Positions 1 to 13,901 of a stretch of DNA of 64,000 nucleotides are shown piece after piece. Every line of letters starts with the position of its first letter. The stretch's first letter is position 1. The position numbers and the translations under genes were made by a program. Source of the DNA: Eunapius fragilis. Its lineage: Eukaryota > Porifera > Demospongiae > Spongillida > Spongillidae. The stretch is taken from positions 4,742,291-4,806,290 of the forward strand of contig OY811978.1 in the NCBI GenBank assembly GCA_963681505.1, written 5' to 3'. Under the pieces are notes generated by a model that saw nothing but the letters and a program-made list of their open reading frames with translations, had not been told where the DNA came from and did no database searches.

Positions 1-2229
1 GCCACCAACAGCCCAAGAGATAAGGATGTGACAAATGTGACTGCAAATGTTATTCCAACTGCACTAGCTGTGTTGATGTTTGGATCTAAAATGTATAAAT
101 GTATATTATAACAAGCAAATGAATGAGCAATGTGAGCCAGGGTAACACAGTGATGGCACCATGACATGTAAGGGAATATGATTGATGTCTTCTGTACAAC
201 GTAATTGATACTTATATCAATCTCATCGATAGCATGGCACTAGTTTGACAAACATGAGGGCAAGTAGGTCTAAGTTTTGGATATAAACAGAAGCATCAAA
301 AAGAAATATTATATCAATGGTGTGACATACATCAAATTAATCAATCTCTGACAATCAAACAATAGTATGCACTCAGACAAGTGAGGCCATATTGGGTGCC
401 AAAAGCCCAAATGGAAAGGGGGAGAAGTTGAAGAGAAATGTATTTAAGATATTGCAATTTAGCAGGATTAAGTAATGCATGCACTGTTCATTACATAGGC
501 ATATGCATATAATATATGTGGGGGAAAAAAGAAAGCGTTTGCATGGGACTAACTTGGAAACTGATCATGTACTAAAGGGTATTGCTGACATCTATAGCTT
601 ACTGCTTATCCAGCAAACTAATCCACATCCAGTTGGTTCTATGTAGGTTATGTAGATCAGGTATTTGGATGCACAAATCTTTAAAGTATGGATGCACAGA
701 GTGAACAAAGTAGCCCCATGCATGTAGAATGGATTTGTTGTAATAAAGCATGTCATAAGACATATGTGGAACATTATATGCTCATGTTTGAATGACTGAA
801 TATACATGTACCCTCTGTACATTTCCATGCAGCTTGACTATGCATGTACCTGAGGTGGGTGGTGATGACCATGTTGTTATCCCCGGGGCTGTAATGAAAC
901 TGAAGAACATCTTCACATCTCCAATCACTGAGCCAACACAGCTAGCAGAGTTAGTGTTGGTAGCTGATGCCTTGCAGTAGTAAGTCTGACCACTGGTGAG
1001 GCCATCTAGGTCAACAGTCACCTCTGTGCCTCTGATAGAGGAGATATTGTAAACATGAGGGTGAGGAGGAACAGAGGGATCAGTACTGCAGCACACCATA
1101 CAGTAGAAGGACTAGTTGAATAAGCAGTCAATGGATGCATGATTTGTTTGTATCTGTGCCGTGCTGCAGTTCAGGACTTGGTATATTGTTATTGTATTTT
1201 CATAAAGGGCAGATGGGATGGATGAGTTCATGCATCACATCATATCAAACAGCTGGAAGATCTGTGTTATATGATATCGATAAGAACTCCAATGCCTAAT
1301 TTTAATCTGCTATTTAAGTTGTGTAAATTACAAGCAATTGTCCTTTCATGCAAAATAATTTCCAATAATTTACAAATATCACTTGACACTTTGGTGTACC
1401 CAGAGGTGTACACACACCTCACCACTCATAGGTATGATAAGATATTGCCATCCTATAAATAGATGTCATGGATGGCAGCTTATCTGTATAAGTGTTCATG
1501 ATGTATAATGTGGCCACAGACATGGCACAGTGGTCAGATCAGGTACACAGGCATGCGATATCCCTTAATGTATCTAGCCTACATTATGGTGGATAACATG
1601 GTCTTGGGCCATGGACATCATGGAGATGCAAAGGTCAATGTGTAGTTATAGTACATCTAACAATTATGAATGTCCATAGCTCAAAGTGTTGACTGAAATG
1701 TCAAGTAACTGGACTTGTTGCTTATCCCTGCATGTGGTCTCACCATATATGGTGGTGATCATCTCAGGACTCACAGCTCCATCTCCATTTATGGAGGCCA
1801 CATAGACTGTGTAACTGGTGGCAAAGGCAGAGACTTGATATATGTAGAGACATGGTGAGGTGGTACAGATAGGGGATCCTTGACCAACAAAGGTACCATC
1901 CCCAAATATCCTCACTGTGTAGATGGTCACACTACCTCTCTGATGTGAGGCAATGATGTTGTATTTAATAACCAGCCATAAAATGCAACCACTACAATAA
2001 TGTGTAGCCATTAATAGTAACTCTTCTTACCACAGCTTTCCAGGATATCTCAAGATAACAAAGAATATTGTTGGGGTTAAACAAAGACACCACCTGCATA
2101 CCAAGTGGAGGGAAGGCCACTGTGGAGAGATATGTTCAGGGCAATGCTTGGACCAAGTTAGGAGATGCAATATAATAAGTACCAGTAAACATGTGTTGTT
2201 TAGTATCCATATCCCCACCAATATGCAAT

Positions 2230-2273
<44 letters not shown>

Positions 2274-3413
2274 ACACACACACACACACAACACACACAC
2301 AACACACACAAACAAACACACACGCATACACACATGCACATACACACACAACTTTCCATACCACTCATAGATATGTTAACTATACTATGGGCCAGCCCAA
2401 TGTAGCTAGATACCTATATGGCCATATGATTCAGATGCTAACCATAGTGGGCTATGGATAGAGTGTAGTATATTTGATGGTAGATGAACAATCAACAAAG
2501 AAATAAGGCCATGATCTTTATGGCCTTTCATTTTGGGTAGCTCTGTATAGTGGGCAAACCCTGACCTTAACACTGTGGTTACAGTTATACACTGGTACAC
2601 AGGCACATGGCTATACCCATAGTCCCTTCTAATGCTGGTGCTCTCCCAATTAGTATACTTAGCCCCCTACCTATGCAGACTACACTTACATGTTCTTCTT
2701 AGAAGAGATGTCATATTTCTGGAGCCAACACAGTTGATGGCTACCACTGATACTGTGTAGAGTTTGTCACTGATCATTCCAGTGAAGGTGTGGGTGTAAA
2801 GTGATGATCCATTACCACTGGACTACTGCTGTCATTGATACTGACATTGTAGCTGGCAGGAACACCACCAGTAGTGGGAGGGGTCCAGGTCACTGTTAGC
2901 TGGTTCACAGATGTACTGCTTACTCTCATGTTCCCAACAGGACCAGGAGATACTGGGAGAGGGAGGTGGGGATTCATGGATGTTGAAGCGTTCATAATTA
3001 TTGCACCGACAAATGCATAACAACCAACCCACCTGTCATCTTCACATTCACAGTATCATTTCCCACAACAGCTCCAGTAACACCATCTACACACATAACT
3101 GTGGTACCATTCAGACCCTGAACAGCAGGAATGGTGAGGACAGATGTGTAGCAATATCCATCAGTGGAGACATTTGTTGTCACTGCAGAGAGATTGCCAC
3201 ATGATCCACCAGCAGTTGGATTGACTACTCCACCTGACTTCTGGGATAGTGATGTTTGGTTTCCAGTAGAAATACAGTTAAAGTCGGATCCTCTCCACAC
3301 TGTGATCACACTGTAAGAGCTTGAGCAAAGAACACAGGTGTATGCAATGTTGCTTCCAGGACATGAGTAGGTACCCTTAGGTGGGTAACTGAGGGTGAAC
3401 TGTTGGCATGTAC
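1..3413 (-). pseudogene. Receptor copy 1: Ig/FN3 transmembrane gene, decayed, 3' end cut by window edge
   Basis: Leftmost member of the tandem receptor family. Exons read right to left: Ig-like 3033-3413, FN3-1 2690-2952, FN3-2 part a 2031-2119, FN3-2 part b 1744-1939, third module about 850-1150, transmembrane exon 1-85 (cut by the window edge). The Ig exon holds PPKGTYSCPGSN and STDGYCYTSVLTIPAV. FN3-2b holds GSVTIYTVRIFGDGT. Compared with copy 2, FN3-1 lacks about 10 bp near 2812, which shifts the frame, and the third module has an in-frame TAG at 1112-1114 just before the SFYCMVCC segment. An AC microsatellite (2229-2350) lies in the intron between FN3-1 and FN3-2. Two independent lesions make this a likely pseudogene; sequencing error in both is the alternative. 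No signal-peptide exon was found upstream. Confidence 0.72.
2229..2350. repeat. AC microsatellite in copy 1 intron
   Basis: (AC)n with interruptions, about 120 bp, between the FN3-1 and FN3-2 exons of receptor copy 1. It produces open HTHT/VCVC frames that are not genes. Confidence 0.95.
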
Positions 3414-4431
3414 CTGTGAGAAAGGAAATAAAACATAAACACTATGGGATGCTTGCTGGTATGCATAGCTCTCTCCACTGATATAGTGTTTACGCATGTG
3501 TGCATTTGCAGAATACATGCAAAGAAGTTTCATATATATTTGGAGGTCCTATAGGGGCCCAACCAATACATGCATGATAGAACAATCTGCAGTGACTTTG
3601 CCGTCATGAAGAATGGAAATACATCCAACCTCCTTACCAAAATAGAGCAGGTGGACTCAACTGACGACAATTATAGCATTGCTCTTGCTTCATTTGTGTG
3701 TAGATTCTAGAAATTATTGTGCACTTTAATGCTTTCCCTGGGATGCACTGAGTATGTTGGCCAGGTTAGCCCAATATTTGGTAGCTAATAGGGTAAAGCA
3801 CAAAGAGTAACACCCACATTCACTGTTATTGTGTTTCCCCATTGAGGGGCAGGGAGAGGTGTGATTGCTACCTAGCCTGCAGGGATTAATGAAAAGTGCT
3901 GGCTAGCATTGGGTCAGCCTGCGTTCCAAACCATTATGCTGGCAATGGTTGTGTGGCTATTGTGGTAGAAGTCCAGAGGGTGCCCCCTTCCTGTGGAAGT
4001 TCATGATATGTGTGATACACATACAGTGAAATGCAAGTACAAATATGTGTGCATACAACAGATGGGGGAGGTGGATCAGATAACTTGTGAACTGCATGAC
4101 TGAGTGAGTTGCTCTACTTTGGTCTCACTTATATAAGTATGGTGCCTGGGACCAGATCACTCAACCAGTTTTAGGGCTTTTGTTGTTTGTGGTTGAAGAC
4201 CCCATTTGAGTGATCAGAGGGGTAAGGCTAGCTTGCATTGATGCTAGTCTAGAGGCCGACCTGTAGATCTCATTCCCACACACATTAAACAATATTTACT
4301 TACACCTAAACTACGAAACCAATCTTAGTAGTTTCAGATGCCCCAAGTTGAGGAGGCCAGTGTAGAGTCAATGAACACATATTGACACAACCACTAGCAG
4401 ATCCACCTCACTCTTTCCCTACCCCCTACAT
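3414..4431. other. 5' flank of receptor copy 1
   Basis: No gene seen. From about 3480 it matches the flanks at 43500-44430 and, more distantly, 16600-17350, 41080-41730 and 50290-51080. It should contain the copy's promoter and first exon, but neither was recognised. Confidence 0.7.
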
Positions 4432-4966
4432 TTTTCTCCCTCCCTCCATCTTCCTCCCCCTCCATTTGTCTCCCTCCCTCCATCTCCTTCCCTCCATCTC
4501 CCTCCCCTCCATTTGTCTCCCTCCCTCCATTTGTCTCCCTCCCTCCATCTCTTTCCCTCCATCTCCCTCCCCTCCATTTGTCTCCCTCCATCTACCTCCC
4601 CTCCATTTGTCTCCCTCCTTCGCCTCCATTTTTCTCTCTCCCTCCATCTTGCTCCCTCCATCTCCCTCCCATTCCATTCGTCTCCCTTCCTCCATCCCCT
4701 CCTTCCTCCATTTTTTCCCTTCCTCCATCTCCATCCCCCTCCATTTGTCTCCCTCTCTCCATCTCCTTCCCTCCATCTCCCTCCCCTGCATTTGTCTCCC
4801 TCCCTCCCTCCACCTCCATTTATCTCCCTCCCTCCACCTCCCTCCTCCTCCTTTGTCTCCCTCCCTCCACCTCCCTCCCCTCCATTTGTCTCCCTCCCTA
4901 CATCTCCCTAACTCCTCTCCCTCCATCTCCCTCAATCTCCCTCCCTCCCCTCCCTCCCAGTGAGCA
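4432..4966. repeat. Polypyrimidine (ccctccatct) minisatellite
   Basis: About 530 bp of C/T-only repeat with units such as ctccctccatttgt. A shorter homologue lies at 44478-44737. Proline/serine-rich frames across it are repeat artefacts. Confidence 0.95.
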
Positions 4967-6313
4967 CATCACAATACATTTCCAAAGTTAGTTCATTCAA
5001 GATGCATAGGTCCAGTGTGTTGTGGTCCATATGGTGGTGCACAGTTAACAATATTATTTGCAACACAATATGGCTGCAGGAATAAATAAGCTAAAGCTGA
5101 AGCATATGATCCAACAGGGAAGGGGAGGAGTGACATCATAGTGACATCATAGTGAATCACAGTGTTACTGAACGTGCTCCTGAGATATGAGATGCAGAAC
5201 ATATTAGAACAATGACACACCCCCGTATGGTCCTAATGTGAATAGTTCAGATACCATCAAGTTACACACACACACACACACACACACACCCTCCATAGTA
5301 TATGGAGAACAACCATATAAGAAGACCCTTGAGAGCAAACAGGTTCTGTTAGATGGAACTTCCTAACATCAAGCCATCCCACCACACACCCTACCCCACA
5401 CACCCCTATCCACACACACCCTACCCACCCACACGCCCCTGCCCCCACCCACACACCTGCACATACATACAACCTGTGCTATACATTTCCCTGCAAAAAT
5501 TACATAACAGTCCAGTGTCATTCATTCCATCATATCAAGAGTTGGCAGTAGTTAAAGTTTTGACCACTACAATAAGGCGCACTAACTTGCACTCTACACC
5601 ACACAGAATGAAACGGAAACATAAGAAGGATCCTGTTACTTGCACTACATGTCAGTAGCACTAAATGTAACTAGGTCCCTTTAAATAACCAAATGGCAAA
5701 ACAGTTTTTTTTAAAGCTGATCACCCCACACTCCCCCCTCACTCCCCATGTATCCTAGGATTGCAATTATCACATTTGGCTCATTAGTGGACTGGGCACA
5801 TGGTTGGTTGGCCCATGAGATACCGCAGTCCACTGTGGACTGTGGCACATAGTTGGCTGGCCCATTTCTGTGCACTTCAACTGACAATCTATGCCCCTCA
5901 ATGCCATCCCAGAGGTACATTTGGATACCCAGGGGTGCAGCACATTAAAAAAAATTGTTTGGCGATTTGTGATTTACAAGTGAGTGGCCTATGGCAGGGA
6001 GGGGAGGGGAGGGGGCTTGATTTAAGTGGGGGAGGGGCTTGATGTGGGTGGGGGAGGGGGCTTGATGTGGGTGGGGAGGGGGCTTAATGGAGATGGAGGG
6101 AGGGGGACTTGGGGGTGGAGGGCTCAATGCGCAAAAAAGAGTGTGTGGAATGAGAAATGGGAGAATGGAATGGGGACATGTGGCATGCCATCATATGCTT
6201 TTTAGTGTTCGATATTCATCCCACATCTCAATAGTCCTAGGCCCTATCCTGGAATCAGGCACCAGGCTACATGTAGAGATAAACTCCCATTGGACAGCCA
6301 TTGAAGGGGACCA
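4967..6313. other. Duplicated non-coding flank
   Basis: Matches 44738-46065, including a short AC run (5264-5289 versus 45048-45073). No convincing gene on either strand. Confidence 0.65.
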
Positions 6314-6487
6314 TCATCCATCATCATGTGGTTACATCATCATGTGGTTATATCATCATGTGGTTACATCATCATGTGGTTACATCATCATGTGGTTATA
6401 TCATCATGTGGATACATCATCATGTGGTTACATCATCATGTGGTTACATCATCATGTGGTTACATCATCATGTGGTTATGGTTACAT
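6314..6487. repeat. 16-bp minisatellite (catcatcatgtggtta)
   Basis: About eleven units of a 16-bp repeat. Related arrays lie at 7918-8042 and, shortened, at 46358-46400. Confidence 0.9.
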
Positions 6488-8955
6488 CATTCAATGGTGG
6501 ACATATTGTACCGTAAAGTGTCTTACTATAAGCCCCCCTCCCTGTACCACCCCTCAAGTCCTCCAATGCCCCCTCCACCCTCTCAAGCTCCCTCCGCCCC
6601 CCTCAAATGCCAAATAATATTCTCAATACGTCACACTACCAGCTTCTCATTCCGTAAGGACATCTCACTTTTTCCCATGGATGGCCCCATCCACCCCCTC
6701 CAATGCCCCCTCCCCCCTCCACCCCCTCAAGCTCCCTTTTCCCCCCTCTGCCCCCTTCAAGCCCCCCTACCTCCTCAAGCCCCTCCACCCCCCCTCAAGC
6801 CCCCTTCACCCCCTCAAAACCCCTCAAATGTCAAATAATATTCTCAATATGTCACACTACCAGCTTTTCATTCCATAAGGACATCTCACTTTTTCCCATG
6901 GATGGCACATGTGGGGGGCACACGCGGGGGGCAGGGGGGCACATGTGGGGGGCATAAGGGCACATCTGGGGCATGCGGAGACATCTTGAATGGTGTTACA
7001 CCATAGGTGGTGGGAGGGGACTAGGTGGGGTCTATTTCCACAAGTACTTCCCAAAACATGCAAATACGAGATTATTGCCCTGAAATAAGCTTCAGAACAA
7101 TAATATGTGTATTGAAAACAATCACTGCATGAAAGTTTGGATTTACAATATATTTACTACTGATCAAATGTGGTGCAAATGTGTTATGTAAATGTGTTAC
7201 ATGAGACATCAACACAGCAGTAAATATAATGCTTTCATTTACTATAGCAGAAATGTCACATATACAATATTTAATATGACCTGCTCCCATGGCAAATAGT
7301 AATTCCCATGGCAAATAGTAATTTTGTCTAGTCTAGCTGATCACACATAGGTTGACTCCATGTATGGTATTGAGGAATCCACTTAGCATACTATGAACTT
7401 CTATTGCCACTAAACAGGACAACTTCAAACATGTGTATTTGCTGTGAATGCATGGAGGCCGGCCTTCACATTACCTTTGCTGCATACTTGTAACATTTAG
7501 GCTTACTTTCTAAGAGATTCCAACGAAAAATCAGACCTTCTCCTAAAATAATCCACCCCTTTTCACACTTTTAGAGGTGTGATTACCACTACCTCGGATG
7601 TCCCGCACATAAGGTATAGCTCACGTGATATGTTTTCCAATCCCCTACTCTATTATCTATGTCCAGACGTAGTGATTATACTGTTTACAGCGATAATCGC
7701 TTACGTCATAGACGGTCTGGGTACGAGACTGGGGGGGGGGGGGGGGGGGGCACCAATAATGAAATAGGCCTGAGACTGAGGGTGACTGAGGGTGACTGAG
7801 GGTGGGTGCGAAGCGCGGACGCTTTTGGTAGCTGTAATTTAAAACGCTACATTGCGCGACTATGAATTAGACGAACGAAAGGGAGGGGGGGGGGGGTGTG
7901 CACGTGCCCCATTGAACGGGACCATCATCATGTGGTTACATCATCATATGGTTACAACATAATGTGGTTACATCATCATGTGGTTACATCATCATGTAGG
8001 TGTATCATCATGTGGTTATGGTTACATCATGTGGTTATGGTTACATATTCAATGGTGGACATATTGTACCATAAAGTGTCTTACCATAAGCCCCCCTCCC
8101 TCTGCCCCCCTCAAGCCCCCTCCACCCCCTCAAGCCCCCTTCTCCCCCTCAAAACCCCTCAAATCTCAAATAATATTCTCAATACGTCACACTACCAGCT
8201 TCTCATTCCATAAGGACATCTCACTTTTTCCCATGGATGGCACATGTGGGGGGCACACGCGGGGGGCAGGGGGGCACATGTGGGGGGCAAAAGGGCACAT
8301 CTGGGGCATGTGGAGACATCTTGAATGGTGCTACACCATAGGTGGTGGGAGGGGTCTATTTCCACAAATACGAGATTATTGTCCTGAAATAAGCTTCAGA
8401 ACAATAATATGTGTATTGAAAATAATCACTGCATGAAAGTTTGGATTTACAATACATTTACTACTGATCAAATGTGGTGCAATTGTGTTATGAAAATATG
8501 TTACATGAGACATCAACACCACAGTAAATATAAAGCTTTCATTTACTAAACATGTAGCGGAAATGTCACATATACAATATTTACATACACATGTGCATCA
8601 CATTTGAGCAGTAGTAAATGAATTATAAATCCAAACTTCCATGCAATGAATGGCAGATGTTTTACATCCAGCCCTTTCCTAAATGGTAATAGGAAAAGAC
8701 TTTGTCCCTCTTGATGGATGCAATTTTGATGTACCACAAACATTGACAGCAGTTCTATCTCAACATCATGCACACGAATAACAATTTGGAGTGCAATTTA
8801 TGGAAAAAGAAAGCAGGTACCAGCTAAAAGCAACAGGTCTATTAGGAAAACTGCAAATGAATGTCAATTGTAACAGCAGTAATTTAGTGTGCATTGTGAT
8901 TACAGTCAAACTGATGATCAAACTGACTTGCATTTCCAGGGTAATACAGCTATGA
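6488..8955. other. Pyrimidine-rich and locally duplicated spacer
   Basis: 6520-6840 is C-rich with a repeated cctcaagccccctccacc theme. 6300-7310 and 7910-8620 are homologous, so the block duplicated locally. 7325-7905 is unique to this copy and contains a G20 run (7731-7750). No gene seen. Confidence 0.65.
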
Positions 8956-9310
8956 CTAACCTCCAGTAAATATGTACCATACAGCTTACGTAACTAACCT
9001 CCAGTACCTATGTACCATACACGACTAACCTCCAGTACCTACATGTATGTACCATACAGCTTACATGACTAACCTCCAGTACCTATGTACCATACAGCTT
9101 ACATGGCTAACCTCCAGTACCTATGTACCATACAGCTTACATGACTAACCTCCAGTACCTATGTACCATACAGCTTACATGACTAACCTCCAGTACCTAT
9201 GTACCATACAGCTTACATGACTAACCTCCAGTACCTATGTACCATACAGCTTACATGACTAACCTCCAGTACCTATGTACCATACAGCTTACATGACTAA
9301 CCTCCAGTAC
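8956..9310. repeat. 38-bp minisatellite, about nine units
   Basis: The unit holds ctaacctccagtacctatg followed by taccatacagcttacatga. The same minisatellite occurs at 21852-22196, 47519-47959 and 57036-57237, always on the same side of a receptor copy. Confidence 0.93.
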
Positions 9311-11512
9311 ACATTATAGCAGTGCAATGGACACATTATAGCAGTGCAATGGACACATTATAGCAGTGCAATGGACACATTATAGCAGTGCAATGGACAC
9401 ATTATAGCAGTGCAATGGACACATTATAGCAGTGCAATGGACACATTATAGCAGTACAATGGACACATTATAGCAGTGCAATGGGCACATTATAGCAGTG
9501 CAATGGACACATTATAGCAGTGCAATGGACACATTATAGCAGTGCAATGGGCACATTATAGCAGTACAATGGACACATTATAGCAGTACAATGGACACAT
9601 TATAGCAGTGCAATGGGCACATTATAGCAGTGCAATGGACACATTATAGCAGTGCAATGGGCACATTATAGCAGTGCAATGGGCACATTATAGCAGTGCA
9701 ATGGACACATTATAGCAGTGCAATGGACACATTATAGCAGTGCAATGGACACATTATAGCAGTGCAATGGACACATTATAGCAGTGCAATGGGCACATTA
9801 TAGCAGTGCAATGGGTACATTATAGCAGTGCAATGGGCACATTATAGCAGTGCAATGGGCACATTATAGCAGTGCAATGGGCACATTATAGCAGTGCAAT
9901 GGACACATTATAGCAGTGCAATGGGCACATTATAGCAGTGCAATGGGCACATTATAGCAGTGCAATGGACACATTATAGCAGTGCAATGGGCACATTATA
10001 GCAGTGCAATGGACACATTATAGCAGTGCAATGGACACATTATAGCAGTGCAATGGGCACATTATAGCAGTGCAATGGACACATTATAGCAGTGCAATGG
10101 ACACATTATAGCAGTGCAATGGACACATTATAGCAGTGCAATGGACACATTATAGCAGTGCAATGGGCACATTATAGCAGTGCAATGGGCACATTATAGC
10201 AGTGCAATGGGCACATTATAGCAGTGCAATGGACACATTATAGCAGTGCAGTGGACACATTATAGCAGTGCAATGGACACATTATAGCAGTGCAATGGAC
10301 ACATTATAGCAGTGCAATGGACACATTATAGCAGTGCAATGGGCACATTATAGCAGTGCAATGGACACATTATAGCAGTGCCAGCAGTGCAATGGGCACA
10401 TTATAGCAGTGCAATGGACACATTATAGCAGTGCAATGGGCACATTATAGCAGTGCAATGGACACATTATAGCAGTGTAATGGACACATTATAGCAGTGT
10501 AATGGACACATTATAGCAGTGCAATGGACACATTATAGCAGTGCAATGGACACATTATAGCAGTGCAATGGACACATTATAGCAGTGCAATGGACACATT
10601 ATAGCAGTGCAATGGACACATTATAGCAGTGCAATGGACACATTATAGCAGTGCAATGGACACATTATAGCAGTGCAATGGACACATTATAGCAGTGCAA
10701 TGGACACATTATAGCAGTGCAATGGACACATTATAGCAGTGCAATGGACACATTATAGCAGTGCAATGGACACATTATAGCAGTGCAATGGACACATTAT
10801 AGCAGTGCAATGGACACATTATAGCAGTGCAATGGACACATTATAGCAGTGCAATGGGCACATTATAGCAGTGCAATTGACACATTATAGCAGTGCAATG
10901 GACACATTATAGCAGTGCAATGGACACATTATAGCAGTGCAATGGACACATTATAGCAGTGCAATGGACACATTATAGCAGTGCAATGGACACATTATAG
11001 CAGTGCAATGGACACATTATAGCAGTGCAATGGACACATTATAGCAGTGCAATGGACACATTATAGCAGTGCAATGGACACATTATAGCAGTGCAATGGA
11101 CACATTATAGCAGTACAATGGACACATTATAGCAGTGAAATGGACACATTATAGCAGTGCAATGGACACATTATAGCAGTGCAATGGACACATTATAGCA
11201 GTGCAATGGACACATTATAGCAGTGCAATGGGCACATTATAGCAGTGCAATGGACACATTATAGCAGTGCAATGGACACATTAGAGCAGTGCAATGGACA
11301 CATAGCAGTGCAATGAACACATTATAGCAGTGCAATGGACACATTATAGCAGTGCAATGGGCACATTATAGCAGTGCAATGGACACATTATAGCAGTGCA
11401 ATGGGCACATTATAGCAGTGCAATGGACACATAGCAGTGCAATGGACACATTATAGCAGTGCAATGGACACATAGCAGTGCAATGAACACATTATAGCAG
11501 TGCAATGGACAC
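9309..11512. repeat. 22-bp satellite, forward block, about 100 units
   Basis: The unit is acacattatagcagtgcaat plus gg. Most variation is gacac/gggcac. A few shortened units (near 10380, 11300 and 11430-11490) mark internal deletions. Directly follows the 38-bp array. Confidence 0.95.
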
Positions 11513-12833
11513 ATAATTATTGCACTGCTATAATGTGTCCATTGCACTGCTATAATGTGTCTATTGCACTGCTATAATGTGCCCATTGCACTGCTATAAT
11601 GTGTCCATTGCACTGCTATAATGTGTCCATTGCACTGCTATAATGTGTCCATTGCACTGCTATAATGTGTCCATTGCACTGCTATAATGTGTCCATTGCA
11701 CTGCTATAATGTGTCCATTGCACTGCTATAATGTGTCCATTGCACTGCTATAATGTGTCCATTGCACTGCTATAATGTGCCCATTGCACTGCTATAATGT
11801 GCCCATTGCACTGCTATAATGTGCCCATTGCACTGCTATAATGTGCCCATTGCACTGCTATAATGTGCCCATTGCACTGCTATAATGTGTCCATTGCACT
11901 GCTATAATGTGTCCATTGCACTGCTATAATGTGCCCATTGCACTGCTATAGTGTGTCCATTACACTGCTATAATGTGCCCATTGCACTGCTATATTGTGT
12001 CCATTGCACTGCTATAATGTGTCCATTGCACTGCTATAATGTGTCCATTGCACTGCTATAATGTGTCCATTGCACTGCTATAATGTGTCCATTGCACTGC
12101 TATAATGTGCCCATTGCACTGCTATAATGTGTCCATTGCACTGCTATAATGTGTCCATTGCACTGCTATAATGTGTCCATTGCACTGCTATAATGTGTCC
12201 ATTACACTGCTATAATGTGCCCATTGCACTGCTATAATGTGCCCATTGCACTGCTATAATGTGTCCATTGCACTGCTATGATGTGTCCATTGCACTGCTA
12301 TAATGTGTCCATTGCACTGCTATAATGTGTCCATTGCACTGCTATAATGTGTCCATTGCACTGCTATAATGTGTCCATTGCACTGCTATAATGTGTCCAT
12401 TGCACTGCTATAATGTGTCCATTGCACTGCTATAATGTGTCCATTTCACTGCTATAATGTGTCCATTGCACTGCTATAATGTGTCCATTGCACTGCTATA
12501 ATGTGCCCATTGCACTGCTATAATGTGTCCATTGCACTGCTATAATGTGTCCATTGCACTGCTATAATGTGTCCATTACACTGCTATAATGTGTCCATTA
12601 CACTGCTATAATGTGTCCATTGCACTGCTATAATGTGTCCATTGCACTGCTATAATGTGCCCATTGCACTGCTATAATGTGTCCATTACACTGCTATAAT
12701 GTGTCCATTGCACTGCTATAATGTGTCTATTGCACTGCTATAATGTGTCCATTGCACTGCTATAATGTGCCCATTGCACTGCTATAATGTGCCCATTGCA
12801 CTGCTATAATGTGCCCATTGCACTGCTATAATG
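11513..12833. repeat. 22-bp satellite, inverted block, about 60 units
   Basis: The same 22-bp unit in reverse complement (ttgcactgctataatgtgtc). The two blocks meet head to head at 11507-11518, a spacer of about 12 nt between tagcagtgcaat and attgcactgcta. Confidence 0.95.
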
Positions 12834-13901
12834 TTGCAGAGAGTATGGGTCTTGGGGTGCAGAGGCAAGACAAGCTTTGTCTCAATCAGGATCACGACCT
12901 GTTGTTTGAACCAATGGTGAAAAATGATATCTTGTGCAGCCTGTATGGTCGTCTAAGTTTGACTTCGGTAAGTGCCAACACCAGAGCCATCCTTACTGCT
13001 CATCCAACCTAAGCCTCCCAGACAATGTGTTTTATAGTTATTAGTTGTGTTTTTATTTATCTAGTAAGTAATGGTATACGTATGTGATTATTAGGTATTG
13101 CAGTACTCTGTGTTTTACTTATATTCTCATGTTGTTTACAAAACCTGTTCGTGACCTTTGACCTGTAATGATATTCTGTTGTGGACAAATTGAGTAGTCT
13201 GGGGAGGAAGGACCAAAGTGGTGTGTTCAGTTGACACTTTTCCACATCCTGGAGGTGTGCATCTAATCCTTCTCCCCAGCCGAGAAATATCTGTCTGCTG
13301 TTGTAGACGAAACACATGTTGGCCATTCTATTTAATATTGCAGATTATTCAGTGCAGAGGGATATGGCATTCTAATCTTAGAGAGACACATTCTTTTTCA
13401 TGCTGCCTCAGAGTATGAACAATAGAATTGTGTTTACAAAACGCATGCTTGTTTCATCAGTTTACGCAACAATCAATAAATGGGCAGTCAACACTACATT
13501 TTTGTTTCGGTGATAACATAAATGTTTGAAGCAAGTGCTGGCATTATTGCAGCCACACAGATATTTTAACTAAGATAAGCTTTAGTACATAGATACCAAA
13601 GTTAACCAGAGAACCTTATTTAGGTTAAATTCCCTTTCTGTGGAGCAATGAATTACAGGAAAGCTGAAATAAACTCCTGAGAAGAGCAGAGGCATCCCTC
13701 CCATGTTGGTCATACCTATCTGGGACCATGATATTGTACCTGATCTCCAGGAGTCTTCTTAAAGAGTCAATTGCCAATAGACAGCACATACCCAAACTAG
13801 ATATGATAATCACACTACATACTTGCATGTTAAATTTCAAAGGATGCAATGTCACATAATTCTACTGTTAACTACATATCTGTTCTCAATAATATAACAG
13901 A
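12834..13901. other. 3' flank of receptor copy 2
   Basis: Homologous to 23974-25025 and 59433-60479. No gene recognised. A short plus-strand frame beginning in the satellite (MGLGVQRQDKLCLNQDHDLL) is partly shared between copies but is interrupted in them. Confidence 0.65.

Noticed and set aside
3306-3533. Possible signal-peptide start MKLLCMYSANAH upstream of the copy 1 Ig exon
   Set aside because: The frame is not preserved in the other copies and would require reading through the splice acceptor.
4382-4991. Proline/serine-rich and Gly/Glu/Arg-rich frames
   Set aside because: Translation of a polypyrimidine repeat in several frames; repeated at 44430-44850.
6087-8436. Frames rich in HHHVVTSSCGYIIMW and in proline
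   Set aside because: Products of the 16-bp and C-rich repeats; not conserved between the duplicated copies.
9309-12833. CRISPR-like array
   Set aside because: Units are contiguous 22-bp copies without unique spacers, in a eukaryotic context.
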